Source: Pseudomonas alcaligenes (GTDB lineage Bacteria > Pseudomonadota > Gammaproteobacteria > Pseudomonadales > Pseudomonadaceae). From it: DNA of 64,000 nt. Both the position numbers and the translations under genes were made by a program. A model generated the notes under the pieces. It saw only the letters and a list, made by a program, of their open reading frames with translations. It did no database searches and had not been told where the DNA came from. The stretch lies in assembly GCF_041729615.1 (NCBI RefSeq), contig NZ_CP154874.1, positions 2,423,001 to 2,487,000 of the forward strand, read 5' to 3'. Of the stretch, positions 43,009 through 51,567 are shown piece by piece; the first letter of the stretch is position 1, and the number at the start of each line of letters is the position of its first letter.

Positions 43009-45895
43009 ATGACCCAAGCCAATCGGGGGGCTTCCGCCAGCGCTGCGGCGGAAGAGTCGCGTGCCATCGCCCAGCAGTTCGCCACCGAAATCGCGGTCGA
43101 GCGCACGCGCCTGTTGTACCAGGGCTCCCAGGTACCCACCCTGTTCATGCTCCTCAGCGGCCTGGCCTGCGCGGCGCTGCTCTGGCAGCCGCAACCCAGC
43201 CTGCTGCTGGCCGGCTGGCTGGTGTGGCTGGTGCTGCTGGCGGTGCTGCGGCTGATCCAGATGACCGCCTTCAAGGCCGCGCTGCCGTCGCGCCAGGCCA
43301 ACCCGCAGTGGCGGCGCACCTTCCTGCTCGGCGCCGGGCTGTCCGGCCTGACCCTGGCCTGCGCCGCCATCTTCCTGGTGCCGCCCGAGCGTTTCCTGCT
43401 GCAGGCCCTGGTCTATGGGCTGATCGCCGCCGCCATCCTCTCCGCCAGCGTGGCCTATGCGGTCAGCCGCGCGGCCTTCCTGGTATTCGCCCTGCCGTGC
43501 CTGCTGCCGACCGTGGTCTACCTGCTGCTCAGCGACAGCCCGCGCCAGCAGGGCTGGGGCGCGCTGGGGCTGATTTTGCTGCTGAGCCTGTGCGTGGTGG
43601 CCTGGCAGGTCAACCGCCTGGTGCAGAGCAGCCTGCTGCGGCGCTTCGAGAACCAGGCGCTGATCGAGCGCCTGGAGCACGCCCGCGAGAGCGCCGAGGG
43701 TCTCAACCAGGAACTGGCGCGCGAGGTGGAGCAGCGTCGCCGCGCCGAGCGCGAACTGCGCCGTGCCCACGACGAGCTGGAAATCCGCGTGGCCCAGCGC
43801 ACCCTGGAGCTGGACGACGCCAGCCATGCCCTGGGCAAGAGCGAGACGCGTCTGGCCCTGGCCCTGGAGGCCAGCGAGCTGGGCCTGTGGGACTGGAACC
43901 TGCAGACCGATGAAGTGCACCACAGCCACCTGGAGAGCATCTTCGGCATCAGCCAGGACGAGGTCAAAGGCGTGCTCAGCCACCTCAAGCCGCGCCTGCA
44001 CCCGGACGACCTGCCGCTGCTGCGCCGGGCCCTGGTCGAGCACCTCAAGGGCCGCACCGACGGCTACTGCGTGGAGTACCGCGTACGCCACGCCGACGGC
44101 CGCTGGCGCTGGGTCGAGGACCGTGGCCGGGCGGTCGAGCGCGACCCGCAGGGGCGCGTGCTGCGCATGCTCGGCACGCGCCGCGACATCACCGAGCGCA
44201 AGCGCCTGGACGAGGAGCAGCGCCTGGCCGCGACGGTGTTCGAAGCGACCAGCGAGGGCATCGTCATCCTCGACGCCGACTACCTCCTGCTGTCGGTCAA
44301 CCAGGCCTTCAGCGAAGTCACCGGCTACCGCAAGGAGGAGGTGCTCGGGCGCAGCGTGGCCACCCTGATCAGCAGCCGCGACGCGCGCCGCCAGTACCAG
44401 CTGATACGCCAGCAGCTGGAGAGCCATGGCAGCTGGCGCGGCGAGCTGATCGAGACGCGCAAGAACGGCGAGCTGTACCCGCAGTGGCTGCAGCTCAACG
44501 TGGTGCGCGACAGTCGCGGCAGGGTCAGCCATATTGTCGGTTTCTTCTCCGACCTGTCGCAGCGCCGGCAGACCGAGGAGCGCCTGCGCTACCTGTCGCA
44601 CTACGACGAGCTGACCGGCCTGGCCAACCGCAGCCTGTTCCGCGAGCGCCTGCACGAGGCCTGCGACAGGGCGCGCCACGGTGCCGCGCACATGGCCTTG
44701 CTGCACATCGACCTGGACCGTTTCAAGCTGCTCAACGACAGCCTCGGCCACGAGGTGGCCGACCAGCTGCTGCGGCAGATGGCCCGCCGCCTCAACCAGG
44801 CGGTGCCGGAGGCGCATACGGTGGCGCGCCTGGCCGGCGACGAGTTCGCCATCCTGCTCGACGACTACGCCAGCCTGTCGACCCTGGCGCGCACCGCCAG
44901 CCGCCTGCTGAGCAAGCTGCGCATGCCGATGGACGTGGGCGGCCACGAGCTGGTGGTCAGCGCCTCGATCGGCATCAGCCTGCTGCCGGACAACGCGCGC
45001 GAGGTTGCCACTCTGCTCAGCCAGGCCGGCATGGCGGTGCAGCACGCCAAGCACCTGGGCGGTAACACCTTCCAGTTCTACACCGACAACCTGCAGGCCT
45101 GCACCCTGGAGCGCCTGCAGCTGGAGACCCAGCTGCGCAAGGGTATCGAGGAGGGCCAGCTGGAGGTGTTCTACCAGCCCAAGCTGTGCCTGGCCGACGA
45201 CAGCCTGAATGCGGCGGAGGCGCTGGTGCGCTGGCGCCATCCGCAGCTGGGGCTGGTGCCGCCCAGCGACTTCATCCCGCTGGCCGAGGAGACCGGGCTG
45301 ATCGCGCCGATCGGCGAGTTCGTGCTGCGCCAGGCCTGTCGCCAGGCCCGCGAATGGCAACGCCAGGGGCTGGCCGAGCTGCGCGTGTCGGTCAACCTGT
45401 CGGTGCACCAGCTGCGCCAGGGCAACCTGGTCGGCCTGGTGCGCCAGGTGCTCGACGAGACCGGGCTGGCGCCGCGCCTGCTGGAGCTGGAGCTGACCGA
45501 GAGCCAGCTGCTGGACAACGTGGAGAACGTCATCGCCACCTTCCAGCAGCTGCGCGACCTGGGGGTGAAGCTGGCGATCGACGACTTCGGCACCGGCTAT
45601 TCCTCGCTCAGCTACCTCAAGCGGTTCCCGGTGGACTACGTGAAGATTGACCAGACCTTCGTCCGCGAGCTGGCCGCTGGCCGCTGGCGGCGAGGACGCG
45701 GCGATCACCCGCGCCATCATCGCCATGGCCCACGGCCTGGAACTCAAGGTGGTGGCCGAGGGCGTGGAAACCCAGGCGCAGATGGATTTCCTCAAGCTGC
45801 AGCGCTGCGACGAGATCCAGGGCTTCCTGATCAGCCCGCCGGTGCCGGCCGAGCAGTTCGCCGCACTGCTCAGGGCGCAGGCGGAGATGTGCTGA
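43009..45895 (+). pseudogene. GGDEF/EAL membrane protein disrupted by a 7-bp duplication
   Basis: Intended product about 959 residues: membrane region of five to six helices (about 40-205), coiled coil (about 210-285), two PAS domains (about 285-525), GGDEF domain with AGDEF in [13 protein letters not shown], and EAL domain with [17 protein letters not shown] and [20 protein letters not shown]. After [10 protein letters not shown] the frame breaks at a tandem CTGGCCG duplication (45670-45683). Dropping one 7-mer restores [15 protein letters not shown] and the rest ([14 protein letters not shown], ending AEMC at 45895). As read, translation runs out of frame to 46005 and loses the last 73 residues, including the catalytic Glu of EGVET. 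So phosphodiesterase activity should be lost while cyclase activity might remain. Confidence 0.85.
45670..45690 (+). repeat. 7-bp tandem repeat causing the EAL frameshift
   Basis: CTGGCCG at 45670-45676 and again at 45677-45683, followed by the near-copy CTGGCGG. Two and a half units in a row are a natural slippage site. Loss of one unit restores the reading frame exactly. Confidence 0.85.
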
Positions 45896-46516
45896 TCAGC
45901 CGTTCCAGCGCCCCGGCGCGTAGGAGAACACCGGCAGCGACCAGTGCCAGCGGATCGCCGCCAGGCGCAGGGCCAGGCCGGCGGCGAACGAGGCGAGCAG
46001 GTTGAGGTCCTCGTCGACGCCCAGGTGGCGCAGGCTCAGGTAGAGCAGGGCGACCAGCAGCGACACGCTGGCGTACAGCTCGTGGCGCAGCACCTGCGGC
46101 AGGCGGTTGCACAGGATGTCGCGCAGGATGCCGCCGAAGATGCCGGTGATCACCCCGGCCATCACCACCACCGGCAGCGGATAACCCAGCTTCAGGGCAA
46201 CGTCACAGCCGATCACCGTGAAGGCGATCAGGCCCATGGCATCGAGCAGGAGGAACAGCCGGCGCAGGTGGTGCATGAAGCGCGCGATCAGCATGGTGAA
46301 CAGGCCGGCGCAGATGGTCAGGTAGATGTAGCCGGGGTGCTGGGTCCAGCCCACCGGGAAGTTGCCCAGCAGGATGTCGCGCACGGTGCCGCCGCCGAGG
46401 GCGGTGATGAAGGCGATGAGGGCGACGCCGAACAGGTCCATGTTGCGTTTGCCGGCGGCAAGCGCCCCGGACATGGCTTCGGCGGTGATGGCGATCAGAT
46501 AGACATAGAGCAGCAC
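45896..46516 (-). CDS. TRIC/UPF0126 family membrane protein, probable glycine transporter
   Basis: 206 residues from a GTG at 46516 with GGAG upstream. Seven hydrophobic segments arranged as two repeats, each with the family motif: [13 protein letters not shown] (about 40-52) and [12 protein letters not shown] (about 126-137). Proteins of this family (YicG/YadS) are related to TRIC channels; large-scale mutant studies have linked several to glycine uptake or use. The strongest evidence here is its leader, a tandem glycine riboswitch. Confidence 0.88.
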   Translation of the reverse strand: MLLYVYLIAITAEAMSGALAAGKRNMDLFGVALIAFITALGGGTVRDILLGNFPVGWTQHPGYIYLTICAGLFTMLIARFMHHLRRLFLLLDAMGLIAFTVIGCDVALKLGYPLPVVVMAGVITGIFGGILRDILCNRLPQVLRHELYASVSLLVALLYLSLRHLGVDEDLNLLASFAAGLALRLAAIRWHWSLPVFSYAPGRWNG

Positions 46517-46536
46517 ACAGAACTCCTGCGTCAGGT

Positions 46537-46726
46537 GCCTCTCCCCCTGTCCTCTGTACCTGAGAGTTTGCGCGGCGTGGCCGCTTGCCCCTTCGGTGGG
46601 TCGCTTGCAGCGACCGCTCTCCAGACGGCTATATCGGAATCTCGCAGTGCTGGGCCTGAGCGATCATGGGAGTTTGCGCCTTCGGCGGAGGCGCACCGGG
46701 CGCCTCGCTCTCCTGCGAGGGCGCGC
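46537..46726 (-). ncRNA. Tandem glycine riboswitch
   Basis: On the minus strand two similar aptamers follow one another. The first runs from GCAGGAGAGCGAGG through CGAAGGCGCAAACTCCC (about 46722 to 46655). The second runs from CTGGAGAGCGGTCGC through CACCGAAGGGGCAAGC to CAAACTCTCAGGTACAGAGG and AGGGGGAGAGG (about 46626 to 46537). GGAGAG at the 5' strand and the CCGAAGGGGCAA...AAACTCTCAGG block are the conserved glycine-aptamer cores. It ends about 20 bases before the GTG of the TRIC-family gene, so it probably controls translation or early transcript ending. Confidence 0.9.
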
Positions 46727-46755
46727 AGTATAGGGGCGTGCCCGGCTCAGGCCAA
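46727..46755 (-). promoter_or_regulatory. Sigma-70-type promoter of the glycine riboswitch
   Basis: Minus-strand TTGGCC (46755-46750), 17-base spacer, TATACT (46732-46727). The -35 box lies inside the last codons of trhP. Transcription would begin just before the first aptamer. Confidence 0.65.
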
Positions 46756-48063
46756 CTGGCGCAGCAGCAGGGCATGCTCCAGGGCGACCTCCGCCGGCAG
46801 CGGCAGGTAGACGATGTGGCCGTCGCCCGGCGCCAGCTCGGTGCGCTCGCCGCCGGCCTTCTCCAGTGCCGGCAGGCTGAACTGCAGGTTGCCGCGCGGG
46901 GTCATCAGCTCCAGGCGGTCGCCGACGGCGAAACGGTTCTTCACCCGCACCTCGGCCAGCTCGCCGCGCCGCACGCCGGTGAATTCGCCGACGAACTGCT
47001 GGCGCTCGGCCAGCGAGCTGCCGCGTTCGTAGTTCTGGTACTCGTCGTGCACGTGGCGGCGCAGGAAGCCCTCGGTGTAGCCGCGGTTGGCCAGCGACTC
47101 CAGATCGTCCATCAGGCGCAGGTCGAACGGCCGGCCGGCGACGGCGTCGTCGATGGCGCGGCGATACACCTGGGCGGTGCGCGCCACGTAGAAGTGGCTC
47201 TTGGTGCGGCCCTCGATCTTCAGCGAGTGCACGCCCATGCGCGTCAGCCGCTCGACGTGCTGCAGGGCGCGTAGGTCCTTGGAATTCATGATGTAGGTGC
47301 CGTGCTCGTCCTCGAAGGCCTCCATCAGCTCGCCGGGGCGGCTCTCGTCTTCCAGCAGGAACAGGCGCTCGGTCGCGGCGCCTTCGCCGAGGGTCGGCTG
47401 GCAGCCGCGCACGATACCGCCCAGCTCGTTCTCCTGGCCCTCATGGGCCCGGTACTTCCAGCGGCAGGCGTTGGTGCAGGTGCCCTGGTTGGGGTCGCGC
47501 TTGTTGATGTAGCCGGACAGCAGGCAGCGGCCGGAATAGGCCATGCACAACGCGCCGTGGACGAACACTTCCAGCTCCATGTCCGGCACCTGCTGGCGGA
47601 TCTCCTCGATCTCCTCCAGCGCCAGCTCGCGCGACAGGATCACCCGGGAGAGCCCCTGGCGCCGCCAGAACTCCACGCTGGCCCAGTTCACCGCATTGGC
47701 CTGCACCGACAGGTGCACCGGCATCTGCGGGAAATGCTCGCGCACCAGCATGATCAGCCCCGGATCGGACATGATCAGCGCATCCGGCGCCATCGCCACC
47801 ACCGGCTCCAGGTCCCTGAGAAAGGTCTTCAGCTTGGCGTTGTGCGGCGCGATGTTGACCACCACGTAGAAGCGCTTGCCCTGCGCACGCGCCTCGGCGA
47901 TGCCGATGGCCAGGTTGGCGTGGTCGAACTCGTTGTTGCGCACCCGCAGGCTGTAGCGCGGCTGCCCGGCATACACGGCATCGGCGCCATAGGCGAAGGC
48001 ATGGCGCATGGCCTTGAGGGTGCCGGCGGGGGAGAGGAGTTCGGGGGCTGGGAGCGGGGACAT
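46747..48063 (-). CDS. trhP: tRNA uridine-34 hydroxylation protein TrhP (YegQ, peptidase U32 family)
   Basis: 438 residues. U32 hallmarks: ELLSPAGTLKAMRHAFAYGA, DAVYAGQPRYSLRVRNNEF, PVHLSVQANAVNWASVEFW, ELEVFVHGALCMAYSGRCLL, and the cysteine set SGRCLLSGY, QGTCTNACRWKYRA. YegQ/TrhP, in contrast to its peptidase label, is needed for prephenate-dependent 5-hydroxyuridine formation at tRNA position 34. C-terminal domain has GERTELAPGDGHIVYLP. Single gene with its promoter in the 391-bp region upstream. Confidence 0.9.
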   Translation of the reverse strand: MSPLPAPELLSPAGTLKAMRHAFAYGADAVYAGQPRYSLRVRNNEFDHANLAIGIAEARAQGKRFYVVVNIAPHNAKLKTFLRDLEPVVAMAPDALIMSDPGLIMLVREHFPQMPVHLSVQANAVNWASVEFWRRQGLSRVILSRELALEEIEEIRQQVPDMELEVFVHGALCMAYSGRCLLSGYINKRDPNQGTCTNACRWKYRAHEGQENELGGIVRGCQPTLGEGAATERLFLLEDESRPGELMEAFEDEHGTYIMNSKDLRALQHVERLTRMGVHSLKIEGRTKSHFYVARTAQVYRRAIDDAVAGRPFDLRLMDDLESLANRGYTEGFLRRHVHDEYQNYERGSSLAERQQFVGEFTGVRRGELAEVRVKNRFAVGDRLELMTPRGNLQFSLPALEKAGGERTELAPGDGHIVYLPLPAEVALEHALLLRQLA

Positions 48064-48454
48064 GGCGACGCTTGCGTGAGAAACGGGCGTAAATGGTCTC
48101 TGAAGTTCGCTTGCGGGTTCTTGATCCAGAGCAGCCCTGGAGGCGATGCCTTAAAGGCTGCTCCACTGGCCTCACCAAACCTCGGTGGGGCAGAGTAGTT
48201 CGGGGAGCAGATGATGCGTGGCGCTGCTCCCAGGCAATGCGCAGGGCGCTGGCGAGTGAATCAACCAGAGCATGCCGAGTACTAGGTCAAGGCCAGGTAG
48301 CTGCTTGGTGAAGACAAATATCATATCGATAGTTCCGTTCGTCTGCCCGCTACCCGTAGCGGTAACGCCAGCGCCACCGAGCGGCGCGCAGGAAATGGAA
48401 TGTTTGCTTGAAGTCTGTTCGTTGCCCCGGCTTTCTTGTTGCGTTTTTTCCTAC
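48064..48454. other. 391-bp gene-free region upstream of trhP
   Basis: No gene visible on either strand. It must hold the trhP promoter on the left and the end of the vgrG-linked operon on the right. A short hairpin CGCTAC-CC-GTAGCG lies at 48348-48361. Base composition drops here, in keeping with the edge of the accessory vgrG module. Confidence 0.5.
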
Positions 48455-49117
48455 TCATTGGTTGGCGCTGGTTGATGCTTCTGGCAATGGCCGGCAGCGC
48501 CGTTGCTCATCGGCCGGCTGCCAGCCCGCCATGCGCGCATCGAGGAAGGCCTCAGCGGCATCCTTAAGTGATTGTGGAGCGCTGTCTGGAGGTAGTAGTT
48601 CGGACCTGTTGGGCTGGGTGCGCAGCAGGGCGTCTGGACCATCTCGCCAAAGGAAGGAGTAGATATAGACATAACCTGGCTGAGTATCACGCTGATAGTC
48701 GGCCACGCTGCGCAAGGCCGCGAGCAGGGTGGCGAAGCTGACGAGATTCTCATCGTAGAACACTGCGCCCAGGCGCACTTCGCCAAGTTCGGGATCGTAG
48801 CACCAGGCCATGCCGGCGCTGTCATCTGGTGTGGCTTCCCAGCCGGCGAGTAAATCGCCGACACTGTCTGCGGACACGGCTATGAAATACCGGCGCCAGT
48901 CTTCCTGCCACTGCAGGTTCATCTTTTGCCAGTCGTGGAAGTCGGCGGCCTGTGTCGGGGGTGAGGCAAGCCAGCTACTTAGCTCGTTTTCACTTAGCGG
49001 TATCTGCAGATAGACGCTACTGGGCTCGGAGGCGGCCAGGGGCTGACTCAGAAGCAGACACACTAGCAGGGCAGGAAAGTGGTGTATTACGGCAGTATCT
49101 CCATATCTAGGGTGCAT
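48455..49117 (-). CDS. Exported protein at the end of the vgrG operon, function unknown
   Basis: 220 residues from ATG 49117. A signal peptide (FPALLVCLLLSQPLAAS) is followed by a soluble, acidic domain: VYLQIPLSENELSSWLASPP, DWQKMNLQWQEDWRRYFIAV and TQPGYVYIYSFLWRDGPDAL. Not recognised. It starts 17 bases after the DUF3396 gene and is the fourth gene of vgrG-effector-immunity-this. Position suggests a periplasmic immunity or accessory role for the effector; that is inference. Base composition is lower in GC than the surrounding core genes. Confidence 0.65.
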   Translation of the reverse strand: MHPRYGDTAVIHHFPALLVCLLLSQPLAASEPSSVYLQIPLSENELSSWLASPPTQAADFHDWQKMNLQWQEDWRRYFIAVSADSVGDLLAGWEATPDDSAGMAWCYDPELGEVRLGAVFYDENLVSFATLLAALRSVADYQRDTQPGYVYIYSFLWRDGPDALLRTQPNRSELLPPDSAPQSLKDAAEAFLDARMAGWQPADEQRRCRPLPEASTSANQ

Positions 49118-49134
49118 TATGCATCCCAACGGGT

Positions 49135-50259
49135 TTATGTTGCGCCGGACCAGTACCAAAGTGTGGCGCCCCAGGGGGAATCCTCGAACTCCGGCATGAT
49201 CTCGCCCTGTGTGAAATGACGTCTGGAGTTTTGCTGGGCAGGGCTGAACCAGTAGCCGGTTTGAGGGCAGCGTTTGCCTGCCTCGATGCGTGCCGGAGAT
49301 GTAGGCGCGCTGTCCTCTTGGTCGAAACGGGAATACCAGCGGGCGGTGCTCTCCATTTCGAAACAGTCACCGTAGGGCGAGTAGCTGTGCAGCTGGTCGG
49401 GGTTGGGAATACGCACCGGCCTGACTACTCTGTTGACCGCTACATAGGCTGCAGGTAAGCCATCGTCCTTCGCACCTAGTTCTGGATACTCGCCCGCCCG
49501 AATGATGAGGCCCTGATCATAGGTCAGGACCTCCACATCGCTTTGTCCGCTCAGGGCGTGACGGATGGCGTCTTCGCCGCCCAGGCGCTCGACATAGGTG
49601 TTGCCCAGGACTGTGAACCAGTTTATGCCCTTGATATGGTCAAGCAGCTCTAGGCTAGAGGCGAAGGGCATGGAGTCCACCTCCAGCCCGGAATACTGTT
49701 GGGCCAGCTGGTATTCGATCGGCATATAGCCGTCGTAGTCATAGGGCAAGGTGCTCGATAGGCCACCATAGCCATGCTCGGCTTTGACCTGGTTGCAGAG
49801 ATAAATCAACCATTCTCGATAGCGTTCAACCCCATTGGGCTCGGAGAGAAAAGACCAAGGAATAACCAGTTTGAGATAAGAGCGCACTTTATCGCCGTGA
49901 ACTTCAAAAGAATTCAGGGCAGAAAGGCAGAAGTCGGGAGCATCTTTCATACCTGTAGAGCTGCTCAAACTCCAGTAATACTGCTCATTAGGTTGCGTTG
50001 CGAGAATCTGCTCCAGCGATTTTTGGAAGTTGGAGGACGTCAGTTTTTTATCTCGACGATAAACTTGCAGCTTGAGTTGAGTTCCGAACTCTGCATAAAA
50101 GCGCTCAAAGCATTTCCCCACGTTCTGTTTACTTTCCGCGGTATAGCCCTCCTTGAAGTAAAGAGTGGCTATCAATCCCAACTTCACTACTGGAGTGCCA
50201 TCTGGCAGCTCGAATGCTAGGTCGGGGGCGTGCTTAGTAAGTTTTTCCAATGCGTTCAT
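49135..50259 (-). CDS. DUF3396 type VI immunity protein
   Basis: 374 residues, cytoplasmic. Family features: LGLIATLYFKEGYTAESKQN, VGKCFERFYAEFGTQLKL, YWSLSSSTGMKDAPDFCLSA, SYLKLVIPWSFLSE, and the late INWFTVLGNTYVERLGGEDA. DUF3396 proteins (TsiV/TsiT group) neutralise type VI nuclease effectors. It lies 9 bases downstream of the effector gene, the usual effector-immunity order. C-terminal 90 residues are longer than the core family and contain RWYSRFDQED. Confidence 0.82.
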   Translation of the reverse strand: MNALEKLTKHAPDLAFELPDGTPVVKLGLIATLYFKEGYTAESKQNVGKCFERFYAEFGTQLKLQVYRRDKKLTSSNFQKSLEQILATQPNEQYYWSLSSSTGMKDAPDFCLSALNSFEVHGDKVRSYLKLVIPWSFLSEPNGVERYREWLIYLCNQVKAEHGYGGLSSTLPYDYDGYMPIEYQLAQQYSGLEVDSMPFASSLELLDHIKGINWFTVLGNTYVERLGGEDAIRHALSGQSDVEVLTYDQGLIIRAGEYPELGAKDDGLPAAYVAVNRVVRPVRIPNPDQLHSYSPYGDCFEMESTARWYSRFDQEDSAPTSPARIEAGKRCPQTGYWFSPAQQNSRRHFTQGEIMPEFEDSPWGATLWYWSGAT

Positions 50260-50268
50260 GGGGCTCTC

Positions 50269-51567
50269 TTAGCCAGCGGCAACGGCCGCAGTCGCGGCGG
50301 TGCCGCCCAGAATGGAGACCAGCACCGCCCAGGAGGTTCTGGCCAGGTGGACGATAGCCAGCAGTCCGGCCACGATGGCAGCGGGAATGCTGAGCGCCAC
50401 CAGAGCTTTGGCAATGAGGATAGTGACAACCACTGTGGCTACCGCCACACCTATATTGATCAGCACCTGTACCCAGTCGATCTGGCGCAGCATGTCGAGG
50501 GTCAGATCGGTGTAGTGCTGGATTTTCTGCCAGATGGCGCGCAGTTGCTCGTCGGTCCAGCGCACTACCTTGGCACCGGTCTCGCTGACCCATTCCCAGG
50601 CCTTTTGCGATTCCCGGCGTACCCATTCGCCTTTGCTGCCTAGCCAGGTGGCAGCTTCCTCCAGATGCTGCTGCACCTCGGCGGAGAGCTGACGGATACC
50701 TTCGGCGCCCTGCTCCAGAAGCCCGTCGATGGCCTCCTGTACCTGCTGGGTCCAGCTCTCCACCCGTGCCGGTTTGGGCGTGGGTTGCGGCCCATAGACA
50801 GGTACCGGCACTGGTGCTGGGCGGGGTTTGCTGCCAGGAGTCTGTGGTGGTGGCATCAGTGGAGGTACGACCGGCCAGTGCAGTGGGTTGTTGTTCCCGG
50901 TCGGCTGGTTGGCCTCGTTGTACTGGCGTTCACGCTCACGCTCGCCGTCGTCCCGGCAGTCATTGATTTCCAGCACAGTAAAGCGTTTGGGGCCGCCTGC
51001 GATTTGGATGTAGGCCTGACGCTGGTCTGGCAATAGCGTGTCATTGGGAAACTTGACCTCAACCACCCGCGCCAGATTGTCCGGGTGCGTTACGCCCTGA
51101 TGATCCGGGCCTGCTTGGCCTGGCCAACGCAGTGTACGGTTCTGCACGATGATGACATCCGGCCGCCGTAGCAGGCCTGGCGTCATGCCGGCGGGGAAGG
51201 GAATCAGCGTGTGGCGACGTAGTGGGTCGGGAGCTTGACCCTTACTCCATCCCGATGTGCTGAGGAAGGGCGTAGGTGGCAGTCTGGTCATGTCGAAGCA
51301 GACCTCTGCCTTGTAGTCCCATAGATAATTCCAGCGGTATTCATCAGCTCGGATCAGGCCGCTCATGACCAGTTGTTTGAGCTCCACCTGACTAGCGATG
51401 CCATTGGGCAATTTCTTGAGCGACAGGCGTGGAAAGCGCACCGCGTAATTGGCTTTCTCCATCAGATAGGGCTTGTTGCTTGGATTGGGTAGAGGGGCTT
51501 CCTTTACTGTGCCCTCTACGCTCGTGGTGGTGCAGCCATGTGGCGTTTGCGGTTGAATTGTCGCCAT
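50269..51567 (-). CDS. Type VI effector: VRR-Nuc-like nuclease with C-terminal membrane region
   Basis: 432 residues, beginning directly after the vgrG stop (TAAATG). Nuclease core: RRPDVIIVQN (PD at 136-137), ARVVEVKFPND (E170, K172) and QRQAYIQIAG (Q183, Y186), the PD-(D/E)xK pattern of VRR-Nuc or the related TOX-REase-5 effectors. Then a proline-rich linker (235-268), an amphipathic helical segment (270-365) and three hydrophobic helices (about 367-388, 390-408, 411-430). The N-terminal 130 residues probably bind the VgrG tip. It would be injected by T6SS to cut target DNA. The membrane tail is unusual for a nuclease effector and might insert into or cross the target membrane. Confidence 0.78.
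   Translation of the reverse strand: MATIQPQTPHGCTTTSVEGTVKEAPLPNPSNKPYLMEKANYAVRFPRLSLKKLPNGIASQVELKQLVMSGLIRADEYRWNYLWDYKAEVCFDMTRLPPTPFLSTSGWSKGQAPDPLRRHTLIPFPAGMTPGLLRRPDVIIVQNRTLRWPGQAGPDHQGVTHPDNLARVVEVKFPNDTLLPDQRQAYIQIAGGPKRFTVLEINDCRDDGERERERQYNEANQPTGNNNPLHWPVVPPLMPPPQTPGSKPRPAPVPVPVYGPQPTPKPARVESWTQQVQEAIDGLLEQGAEGIRQLSAEVQQHLEEAATWLGSKGEWVRRESQKAWEWVSETGAKVVRWTDEQLRAIWQKIQHYTDLTLDMLRQIDWVQVLINIGVAVATVVVTILIAKALVALSIPAAIVAGLLAIVHLARTSWAVLVSILGGTAATAAVAAG

Noticed and set aside
42955..45795. A 946-codon minus-strand frame over the GGDEF/EAL gene
   Set aside because: Antisense shadow with Gln/Ala/Leu-rich composition and no domain.
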